In this document: piece after piece, positions 23,479 to 29,920 of the stretch
Layout of the letters: each line of letters starts with the position of its first letter
How positions within the stretch are numbered: the stretch's first letter is position 1
Assembly: GCA_964555235.1 (NCBI GenBank)
Contig: CAZKRU010000051.1
Coordinates: 1-29,920 of the forward strand
DNA from: CAZKRU01 sp964555235
GTDB lineage: Bacteria > Verrucomicrobiota > Verrucomicrobiia > Methylacidiphilales > CAMAQI01
DNA: 29,920 bases
Reading direction: 5' to 3'
The notes under the pieces: generated by a model
The model's input: only the letters and a program-made list of their open reading frames with translations
Databases searched by the model: none
What the model was told of the DNA's origin: nothing
Translations under genes and position numbers: made by a program

Positions 23479-24271
23479 ATTCTCGCGGCGTAACTCCGGT
23501 CGCCTGTTTGACGGCGCGGGAGAAATAGTTAGCGTCGCTGAATCCTGACTTCCACGCCACTTCCTGAATTCGGAGCTCGGAGCGATGAAGGAGGGAAAGC
23601 GCATTTTGGATTCTTCGATTATAGAGATAGAGCGAGGGAGTGAGGCGATAGGTATTTTGAAACGCACGGAAAAGCGTCGTTCGATGAATCTTAAGAGTGG
23701 TAGCGAGGGACTCCATGGTGAGCGTCTGGTCTCGGAAGTGGGCGTCCAGATGGGATCGAATTTTTGCAGCGAGGGGATTATCACTGAAGTCATGGCCATG
23801 TTCAATGGAGGCTTCGATTAAAAGGGCATGTGCGGCGTGGGCGGAGCGACGTTCTCCTTCGGGAGTTCCCTCTTGGAGTCCGGCTTCAACTTCTTCAAAC
23901 AACCACTTCGGGCAGGGGCCCCGGCGGTGAACGCGGTTCCGAAGACCGAAGGCTTCAATCCATCGGAGAGAGTCCGGATGATCCCACGTAATCCAGTAAT
24001 AATCGAATTGAGGGGTGATGGCCTTGATCGCGTGGGACTCACCGGGGCGATAGATAAAAATATCCCGTTCTTCGACGGAATGTTGAGTCTCGTCCACTAG
24101 GAACTCGCCTTGGCCTTTCACGGCCCAAAAGAGCTGTAAGAACCATTTTTTTTTCAGTTTTTCCTTCCAAGTGGGGTCGATGAGATAATGGCCGACCGAT
24201 CGAACGGCAAGAGGGATCTCCAGTTTTTGATGCGAAGTTGGTCGAACAGTGTAATGATTTACAGGTTGCAT
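23438..24271 (-). CDS. AraC family transcriptional regulator (second)
   Basis: From ATG 24271 the protein has 277 residues. An N-terminal cupin-like arm (LQLFWAVKGQGEFLVDETQHSVEERDIFIYRPGESHAI) should bind the effector. The C-terminus carries two helix-turn-helix units, LTMESLATTLKIHRTTLFRAFQ and IQEVAWKSGFSDANYFSRAVKQATG, ending VTPREFR. The frame stays open to a TTG at 24352, but the residues it would add look unstructured, so the ATG is chosen; no good ribosome-binding site is visible. The gene diverges from the secreted beta-helix run that starts 206 bases away and so is the natural candidate regulator for it. This is inference from position. The intervening gap shows no recognised operator; it contains a 34-codon frame (24340-24444) that I do not accept as a gene. 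Confidence 0.92.
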   Translation of the reverse strand: MQPVNHYTVRPTSHQKLEIPLAVRSVGHYLIDPTWKEKLKKKWFLQLFWAVKGQGEFLVDETQHSVEERDIFIYRPGESHAIKAITPQFDYYWITWDHPDSLRWIEAFGLRNRVHRRGPCPKWLFEEVEAGLQEGTPEGERRSAHAAHALLIEASIEHGHDFSDNPLAAKIRSHLDAHFRDQTLTMESLATTLKIHRTTLFRAFQNTYRLTPSLYLYNRRIQNALSLLHRSELRIQEVAWKSGFSDANYFSRAVKQATGVTPREFRAGTPRPLIESH

Positions 24272-24477
24272 CTTAAATGCTATTATTAAAACAAAACTCC
24301 TATTGTTACAAGGATAAACCGATAGTAAGGTTATCTCCAATGCGCAACACAAAACCTAAAGTCGAGGTCGATCAAGCGCTCGAACGGATCTTGCGGCAAA
24401 AGATGACAGGAATTGCAAAGTGCGTTAAGGTTTCTCAAATCTAAATTGAAACTCCACTCCAACGAAGAAAGTCCCTT

Positions 24478-25245
24478 ATGATCAAATCCAAAATAAATCG
24501 TCAACTCCTGTCAGGAATCATTGTTCTGGTTGTTGCGGCGTTACCACTCTCGGCTGGCCCTCTTTTCAAGGTTGACTTCAGCGACGGAACGGCGGGACAG
24601 GAAATTGCAACGACCGGTGATGTGGTTCCCACGGAATTGCCCTCGAACAAGGTGACTTCTGCATTGCCGGCAGGAAGCGTGGTTCTTGATGCTCAAGGTG
24701 CACTTCCCGGGCAGTATGCGCTTTATACGGGAAGAAACTACAAACGTGATGCGATTCTATTATCGTGGGCGGATGAATCGAGTGGGCCCGCGGTGAAATC
24801 GGGGGTGCTGACGGCGAGTTGGACGATGAAAGTAACAACTCCCCCGGCAGCCCTCGATGGGGTGGTTTCTGTTCAAATCATTCGGCCTGGGCTTGGTAAA
24901 AATGATACGAAACTCGCGAGGGTTTCTGTCAACGCGGTGGATGGTCAGATTAAGATGGGGGGATCGACTGAGTCGGGGGCCGCTTCTGACGCTCCGATTT
25001 CGAAGACGCGATTGAATGTTGTTGAATCGCACACCTTTGTCTGGACATTGGATTTTGCATCAGGAGTTCAAACGTTGAGTGTGGATGACGGTGCTGCAGC
25101 CCGTTATTCTTCGGCAGCTCGTGCGGAATTGAATTTTCACAATGGTTCTTCTGCGATTGGTCTGAAAATTGTCGGACCGGGTGCGGGGTCCGTGGTTGCG
25201 TTTGATAATATCACGGTTGAAAGCGGGGAAGAGCAGAAACCTTAA
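24478..25245 (+). CDS. Secreted beta-sandwich-like protein A, function unknown
   Basis: The 255-residue protein has a signal peptide (MIKSKINRQLLSGIIVLVVA, ending about residue 23 at LSAG). The mature part opens PLFKVDFSDGTAGQEI and consists of short strands: VKSGVLTASWTMKV, DGQIKMGGST, HTFVWTLDFASGVQTLSVDDG and VVAFDNITVES at the end. This strand pattern, with the 'VDFsDG' start and 'vafDNItv' end, is what carbohydrate-binding or LamG-type beta-sandwich domains look like, but no named family is recognised. It is a clear relative of the protein at 29042-29803. It is the first gene of a run of exported proteins and may bind the same carbohydrate as the beta-helix proteins. Confidence 0.78.
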   Translation: MIKSKINRQLLSGIIVLVVAALPLSAGPLFKVDFSDGTAGQEIATTGDVVPTELPSNKVTSALPAGSVVLDAQGALPGQYALYTGRNYKRDAILLSWADESSGPAVKSGVLTASWTMKVTTPPAALDGVVSVQIIRPGLGKNDTKLARVSVNAVDGQIKMGGSTESGAASDAPISKTRLNVVESHTFVWTLDFASGVQTLSVDDGAAARYSSAARAELNFHNGSSAIGLKIVGPGAGSVVAFDNITVESGEEQKP

Positions 25246-25338
25246 TGATTTTAAACAAAGAGTGATGATCCGAAAATGGTCATGCTTCTATCGTTAGGTT
25301 CAAGGACGTCGGGAAATTCGGTACCTCGGGAAAATTAA

Positions 25339-27141
25339 ATGAAATACGATTCGCAATCCCTGTTTAAAATCACGGTTCTTCTCCTTCTTTTGTGTGGAGG
25401 GAAGGGATCCGCTGCGATCCTTCAAGTGGATGCAAAACCGGGAGCGACCCCCTTTCAAACAATCCAAGCGGCTTTAGATCAAGCGAAGGCGGGAGACACG
25501 GTGCGAGTTCGTCCCGGCGTCTATTGGGAGCGAGTTCAGTTTAAGTCGGGTGGTACCAAGGAACAGCCGGTCGTTTTGGAAGGTGAGCCAGGGGCGATCA
25601 TTGATGGAAGCGCCAAGATGGTATTGGATTGGCAGCCGGCGACGGATGTGGGACCTGGAGTTTATCGGCTTCCTCTTGATTTTTTCCCCTTCACCGTTTC
25701 TGTGAATGGAAAGCTTCTGACGACCCTCGACGAAAAGCGAGTTTCGGATACTTCCAAGGTAAATTCGGACCGAATGAATCTTCGATGGCAGGAGGCTTTC
25801 AATAAAGGAATTGGACCCTCGGGATGGGATGCCGTCTTGGGAATCGCCATGTATCGCAAGAAGGAGAAGGAGTTGTTGATTCGATTCAAGGACCAATTGG
25901 ATCCGAAAACGTTAACGATTACGGTGGGACCCGAGGATCCGTGCGTTTATATTACGGGATTCAATTACTGTGTCGTGCGGGGATTGGGGCTTCGTTATTC
26001 GGCGTGTGGCGTTCGCGTTGAAAATTCGATCGGTTCGATTGTCGAAAAATGCACCGTTGGACCGGCGGATTACGGTATTGATTTTGGGCCGGGATCCGAT
26101 CGTTGTATTGCTCGTTTCAATGATGTGACGTTTGCGCCTTATGCAGGGGCGAATCCGTGGACAGAAGCAAATTGGGATGTTTGGCAGGCATGCAAGGCTG
26201 GGGGATTCTACGATCGGATTGGAATTCGGATGCAGAATAGCAAGGGAGGGCATGAGATTCATGATAATGATGTTCATGATGTCTGGGATGGAATCAATAC
26301 GGATGGAGGGAAACAAGCCACCGGCGATCCACAGGCGAACGCGGGCTCACGAATTCATCATAATTACATTCGCAATGTTTTTGATGATGGCATTGAGAGT
26401 TCTGGGGGGCAGATCAATTGTCAGTGGTATAATAACCGGCTCGAAAATGCGCGTTGCGCGTTTCGAATCAAGGATCCGCTCTCAGGGCCATTTTATATTT
26501 ATCGAAATATTTTCTTTGAGAATAAAACGGACTTCCGAAATTGGTCGCACACCGAGCCCAAGCAGCCTGAGGCTTGGATTTACCACAATACTTCGACGTC
26601 GGATTCTGCGGTGGCGATGGTCTATGATAAGATGAAGGTTCCGATCAGCACTCCGAACTTTCACTTTGTGAACAATCTCTTCTGGACGCGAGCGTGGGTC
26701 GCAAAAAAGAAAGAGTATCCGCTTCCGGATTGGAAAGGTGATTACAATGCTTTTATTAAAATCACTCCGGAATTTCCAGTGCCGTGGGGAAGTAATAAGG
26801 AATATCTTAACTTTATGAATGAAAAGAACACCGCGTCTCCTGATGAGCGATGGGATACTGGAGTGGCTCAAGCGAAAGAGGCGAAATTGGATGAGCACAG
26901 TGTTTGGGTCCCCCAGGGAGGTCCGGGATTTGTGGATGCGGCGAAACGCAATGTGGCCTTAACGAAAGAGAGTCCCGTCCGGGGGCGTGGTTTGAATTTG
27001 TCCAAGGATGCAGGCGTTATGCTGCCCGGTTGTGAGGTCGGTTATTTCAAGGGTGAAAAACCGGATATTGGAGCGCTTCAGTTTGGAGAACCGATGCCGG
27101 TTCTTCCTCGGAAGCCGGAAGAGGTAGCGGCAGGGAAATAG
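25339..27141 (+). CDS. Secreted right-handed parallel beta-helix protein B (possible polysaccharide lyase or hydrolase)
   Basis: The 600-residue protein has a signal peptide ending near GGKGSA. The mature part starts AILQVDAKPGATPFQTIQAAL, then AGDTVRVRPGVYWERVQF and PVVLEGEPGAIIDGS, the DUF1565-like opening of parallel beta-helix proteins. Helix turns follow, such as ITGFNYCVVRGLGLRYSACGV, ENSIGSIVEKCTV and RIHHNYIRNVFDDGIESSGG. Such folds are typical of pectin-, alginate- or other polysaccharide-active enzymes; conserved HDNDVHDVWDGI and HHNYI are possible active-site strands. No family with a known reaction is recognised. The protein at 27154-28959 is nearly the same along its full length. 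It lies 93 bases after gene A and 12 bases before its duplicate. Confidence 0.82.
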   Translation: MKYDSQSLFKITVLLLLLCGGKGSAAILQVDAKPGATPFQTIQAALDQAKAGDTVRVRPGVYWERVQFKSGGTKEQPVVLEGEPGAIIDGSAKMVLDWQPATDVGPGVYRLPLDFFPFTVSVNGKLLTTLDEKRVSDTSKVNSDRMNLRWQEAFNKGIGPSGWDAVLGIAMYRKKEKELLIRFKDQLDPKTLTITVGPEDPCVYITGFNYCVVRGLGLRYSACGVRVENSIGSIVEKCTVGPADYGIDFGPGSDRCIARFNDVTFAPYAGANPWTEANWDVWQACKAGGFYDRIGIRMQNSKGGHEIHDNDVHDVWDGINTDGGKQATGDPQANAGSRIHHNYIRNVFDDGIESSGGQINCQWYNNRLENARCAFRIKDPLSGPFYIYRNIFFENKTDFRNWSHTEPKQPEAWIYHNTSTSDSAVAMVYDKMKVPISTPNFHFVNNLFWTRAWVAKKKEYPLPDWKGDYNAFIKITPEFPVPWGSNKEYLNFMNEKNTASPDERWDTGVAQAKEAKLDEHSVWVPQGGPGFVDAAKRNVALTKESPVRGRGLNLSKDAGVMLPGCEVGYFKGEKPDIGALQFGEPMPVLPRKPEEVAAGK

Positions 27142-27153
27142 TTGATTGAATCC

Positions 27154-28959
27154 ATGCAAAGTTGTTTTTGGTGGCGCGGTTGGTTTTGTGGGGTTCTTCT
27201 TATTCTAGGGGCAAATTCTCTTTCTGCCGCGATTCTTCAAGTGGATACAAAACCGGGAGCGGCCCCATTTCAAACAATCCAGGCGGCTTTGGATCAAGCG
27301 AAGGCGGGAGACACGGTTCATGTTCGTCCGGGGATCTATCATGAACGAGTTCAATTTAAGTCAGGAGGAACTAAAGATCAGCCAGTGGTTTTAGAAGGTG
27401 AGCCCGGAGCGATTATTGATGGTAGTGTGAATGTGGCTCTGAATTGGCAGTTGGCAACGGATGTGGGTCCTGGAGTGTATCGAGTGCCTCTCGATTTTTT
27501 CCCCTTCACGATCTCAGTCAATGGGAAGCTGATTTCAACTCTCGACGAAAAACGTGTGATCGAGACGTCCAAGATCAATACCGATCGGTCGAATCTTCGG
27601 TGGCGCGAGGTTTTTAAGAATGGTGTCGGGGATTCGGGATGGAATGCCGTCGGGGGAGTGGCGATGTATCGTAAGGAGGAGAAGGATCTTTTGATTCGTT
27701 TTAAAGATCAACTGGATCCGCGAACATTGAAGCTCACGGTCGGGCCCAAAGAACCTTGTGTTCAGATCTCTGGGTTCGATCAGTGCGTAGTTCGAGGCTT
27801 AACACTTCGATACGCGGCATACGGGGTGATGATTGGGAATTCAATCGGCTCGATGGTTGAGAATTGTAGCGTCGGTCCTGTCGACTATGGAGTTCATCTC
27901 GGTCCGGGTACGGAGGCTTGTACGATTCGGTTTAATCAGATGACGATGGCTCCTTATGCGGGATCGAATCCTTGGATGGAGGGGAATTGGGATGTTTGGC
28001 AGGCGTGCAAGGCGGGGGGGTTTTATGACCGGTATGCGATTCGGATGCATAGCACCAAGGGGCGCCATGAGATTCATGACAATGACATCTTTGACGTTTG
28101 GGATGGAATTGAAGCAGGGGGTGACCCGGGGGCTGATGGTACCGCAAATAAAGAATGCCGCATTCACCATAATTATATTCATGGTGTTTTCGATGATGGA
28201 ATGGAGAGCGCCGGCGGACAGATGAAATGTCAGTGGTACAACAATCGACTGGAGTATGCGCGTTGCGCGTTTCGGATTAAGGATCCGGTTTCAGGGCCGT
28301 TGTATATTTATCGGAATATTTTCTTTGAGAACAAAACCGATTTTCGAAATTGGTCTCCCGATGCACCAAAGCCCGTGGAGGTCTGGGTTTATCACAATAC
28401 GTCGACCTCGGATACGGCGGTGGCCATGGTTTACGGAAAGACAGATGTTCCGATTACGACTCCGAACTATCATTATATGAATAACCTTTTTTGGACTCGA
28501 ACCTGGGTTGCGACGAAGAAGGAATATCCCCTTCCGGATTGGAAGGGAGATTATAACGTCTTTGTCAAAATCACTCCGGAATTCCCAGTGCCCTGGGGAA
28601 GTAAGGCGGAATACCTGAATTTTATGAGTGAAAAAAACACACTGACTCCAGATGAGCGATGGGAGAGTGGAATAGCCCTGGCGAAAGAAGCGCGACGGGA
28701 GGTGCATAGCGTTTGGGTTTCAAAGGGAGGACCCGGATTTGTGGATGCAGCAAAGCGAAACGTCGCCTTAACGAAAGAGAGTCCTGCACTTGCTTGTGGA
28801 GTCGATTTGTCGAAGGAAGCAGGTGGTTTGCTTCCGGGGTGTGGTCCCGGTTATTTTAAAGGAAAGAGGCCTGACGTTGGTGCACTTCAATTAGGAGAAG
28901 CGATGCCTCTGCTTCCGCGAAAGCCTGAAGTGGCGAATAAGGCGTTAGCTCTCCAATAA
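27154..28959 (+). CDS. Secreted right-handed parallel beta-helix protein B' (tandem duplicate of B)
   Basis: From ATG 27154 the protein has 601 residues, with a signal peptide MQSCFWWRGWFCGVLLILGA ending near LSA. A TTG four codons upstream is also open. The mature protein repeats protein B almost block for block: AILQVDTKPGA, FQTIQAALDQAKAGDTV, DNDIFDVWDGI, RIHHNYIHGVFDDGMESAGG and DPVSGPLYIYRNIFFENKTDF. DNA also stays close: the stretch near 25456-25503 and its partner near 27271-27318 differ at about two bases in fifty. Differences include a few substitutions in the middle and the C-terminal end. The gene follows B by 12 bases and is almost certainly on the same transcript. The same role, with shifted specificity, is likely; the substrate is unknown. 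Confidence 0.82.
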   Translation: MQSCFWWRGWFCGVLLILGANSLSAAILQVDTKPGAAPFQTIQAALDQAKAGDTVHVRPGIYHERVQFKSGGTKDQPVVLEGEPGAIIDGSVNVALNWQLATDVGPGVYRVPLDFFPFTISVNGKLISTLDEKRVIETSKINTDRSNLRWREVFKNGVGDSGWNAVGGVAMYRKEEKDLLIRFKDQLDPRTLKLTVGPKEPCVQISGFDQCVVRGLTLRYAAYGVMIGNSIGSMVENCSVGPVDYGVHLGPGTEACTIRFNQMTMAPYAGSNPWMEGNWDVWQACKAGGFYDRYAIRMHSTKGRHEIHDNDIFDVWDGIEAGGDPGADGTANKECRIHHNYIHGVFDDGMESAGGQMKCQWYNNRLEYARCAFRIKDPVSGPLYIYRNIFFENKTDFRNWSPDAPKPVEVWVYHNTSTSDTAVAMVYGKTDVPITTPNYHYMNNLFWTRTWVATKKEYPLPDWKGDYNVFVKITPEFPVPWGSKAEYLNFMSEKNTLTPDERWESGIALAKEARREVHSVWVSKGGPGFVDAAKRNVALTKESPALACGVDLSKEAGGLLPGCGPGYFKGKRPDVGALQLGEAMPLLPRKPEVANKALALQ

Positions 28960-29041
28960 AAGAATCTGAATGAATCGTGTTTTCTGCAATTGCAAAAGCG
29001 AGAAGGGATTCTATCTTTTGATGATAACGGAAGAGTTGAAG

Positions 29042-29803
29042 ATGAAACGAAATATCACCCCTCACATTATCCGGATCGCGATGCTTCTCTCTCTCTCGAT
29101 TTTTTCAGCAAAGGGAGCGCTCCTCATTAAGGTGGATTTTAATGATGGAAAGGTAGGAGTACCGGTCTCTTCGATGAAGGGGGTTCTTGCGACGGAGTAT
29201 CCCGCCACTGTGATTACGGACGTTTTTTCAGCGGGGACTTTTACAGTTGATAACGCGGGTCACTTGCCGGGTCAATTTGGACTCTTTTCGGGAAAAAATA
29301 TCTCACAAGGGGGTGGATTTATTTTTGCATGGGCGGATGATCAAAAAGGGCATCAGGTGAAGTCTGGGGTCTTATCGATCGGATGGAAAATGAAGGTGGT
29401 TTCTTGCACTCAAGGGGATATCGCTTTTCAAGTCCTGCGTTCTCGAGTGGCCATCAAGGGAGGCGGGCGTCTGGCGAGGATCGTCATCAACCTGGCAGAT
29501 GGGCAGATCAAGATGGGAGGATCGACGGATGAATTTTCGATGGCCGATTTTCCGATCTCCAAGAATCGACTCGATCTGAGTGTGGAGCACACCTTTGCCT
29601 GGATGCTCGACTATTCTTCGGGAGTTCAACGATTGATCGTTGATGATGGAAGTAAATTTAACTATGTCTCCTCGTCGCGTGAGGTGCAGAATTTTCACGT
29701 CGCTTCTCCGGCAACCTCATTGAGAGTTCTCATTTCGGGGACGGATCCGGTGCTCGCACTGGATGATCTTTTGGTGGATACGACGGAAGCTCTAAAGAAA
29801 TAA
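29042..29803 (+). CDS. Secreted beta-sandwich-like protein A' (paralog of the protein at 24478)
   Basis: The start at ATG 29042 is chosen because GGAAGAG lies about six bases upstream and it gives a clean signal peptide (MKRNITPHIIRIAMLLSLSI, cleaved near SAKGA). An in-frame ATG at 28970 would put 24 charged residues before it. The 253-residue product opens LLIKVDFNDGKVGVPV and shares with protein A the blocks LPGQFGLFSGKN, VKSGVLSIGWKMKV, DGQIKMGGST, PISKNRL, HTFAWMLDYSSGVQRLIVDDG and LALDDLLVDT. It is more diverged from A than B' is from B. It lies 82 bases after B' and 19 bases before the last gene, so it probably belongs to the same operon. It is probably a carbohydrate-binding or structural exported protein; no family is recognised. 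Confidence 0.78.
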   Translation: MKRNITPHIIRIAMLLSLSIFSAKGALLIKVDFNDGKVGVPVSSMKGVLATEYPATVITDVFSAGTFTVDNAGHLPGQFGLFSGKNISQGGGFIFAWADDQKGHQVKSGVLSIGWKMKVVSCTQGDIAFQVLRSRVAIKGGGRLARIVINLADGQIKMGGSTDEFSMADFPISKNRLDLSVEHTFAWMLDYSSGVQRLIVDDGSKFNYVSSSREVQNFHVASPATSLRVLISGTDPVLALDDLLVDTTEALKK

Positions 29804-29822
29804 GTCGAAAAAGGGAGAAATG

Positions 29823-29920
29823 ATGATTTTGAAATGGGGAAGGATTTTATTGGGGGTTGCGTTAATGGGGGGAGCTCAGGGATTTGCCGGTCCGGTGATT
29901 GCAACCGTTGGGGATTCAAC
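29823..29920 (+). CDS. Probable SGNH/GDSL-type hydrolase, N-terminal fragment (3' end outside window)
   Basis: Only about 32 residues are visible. MILKWGRILLGVALMGGAQG is a signal peptide ending near FA, followed by GPVIATVGDS at the window edge. 'ATVGDS' just after a signal peptide is block I of SGNH/GDSL esterases, with the serine as nucleophile; the next residue needed to confirm it (usually I or L) is cut off. AAGGGAG (29811-29817) is a strong ribosome-binding site, spaced 5 bases from ATG 29823 and 2 from the adjacent ATG 29820, so 29823 is preferred. In this setting a carbohydrate deacetylase fits the run of exported proteins. The call rests on a short motif. Confidence 0.55.
   Translation, partial: MILKWGRILLGVALMGGAQGFAGPVIATVGDS

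Noticed and set aside
24340..24444. 34-codon frame in the AraC/secreted-protein gap, with AAGG upstream and a vaguely LacI-like end (TGIAKCVKVSQ)
   Set aside because: Too short for a helix-turn-helix protein, the similarity covers about ten residues, and it stops inside the supposed motif. It may be chance or a remnant.

Overview
The window reads as chromosomal DNA of a diderm bacterium, most probably a member of the Verrucomicrobiota. The strongest pointer is a complete four-gene set of the 'Verru_Chthon cassette' type (B-C-D-A, 11932-17724). Supporting signs are a PEP-CTERM protein built from autotransporter-type beta-strand repeats, a C-terminal outer-membrane autotransporter barrel fragment, and a locus of secreted beta-helix proteins with AraC regulators and Gfo/Idh/MocA dehydrogenases. 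No insertion sequence, phage gene, CRISPR array or tRNA gene was seen. One tmRNA gene is present.

Layout. 3-323 is the tail of an autotransporter barrel. 398-749 is ssrA (tmRNA). 847-6125 is a forward run: proA, queH and, overlapping queH by 4 bases, a 1110-residue membrane protein joining a GH18-like domain, a NodB polysaccharide deacetylase and a processive GT2 glycosyltransferase. 6266-11625 is a reverse-strand run read in the order AEC transporter, histidine-kinase-like protein, GYF_2 membrane protein, and a 756-residue fusion of fatty acid desaturase, Rieske ferredoxin and NqrF-like flavin reductase. 11932-17724 is the forward pseudopilin cassette, followed by a PEP-CTERM protein (18089-19789). 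19989-24271 holds two Gfo/Idh/MocA oxidoreductases and two AraC regulators in alternating orientation. 24478-29920 is a forward run of secreted proteins arranged A-B-B'-A': two related beta-sandwich-like proteins flank two closely related parallel beta-helix proteins. The run ends at the window edge in the start of a probable SGNH/GDSL hydrolase.

How the genes may work together. The last 10 kb looks like a carbohydrate-use locus: secreted beta-helix and esterase-like proteins would act outside the cytoplasm, the dehydrogenases on the released sugar derivatives, and the AraC proteins as sensors. The substrate cannot be read from the sequence. The pseudopilin cassette matches, gene for gene, the minor pseudopilins I-J-H-K of type II secretion. 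The GH18/NodB/GT2 protein looks like a self-contained machine for making and modifying an exopolysaccharide. The desaturase fusion carries its own electron-transfer chain.

Gaps. Between genes I see several inverted repeats (6205-6262, 11678-11781, 19888-19967, 22337-22391) and one terminator-like hairpin (17818-17847). Promoters could not be assigned with confidence. All calls rest on reading motifs by eye; no database search was possible.
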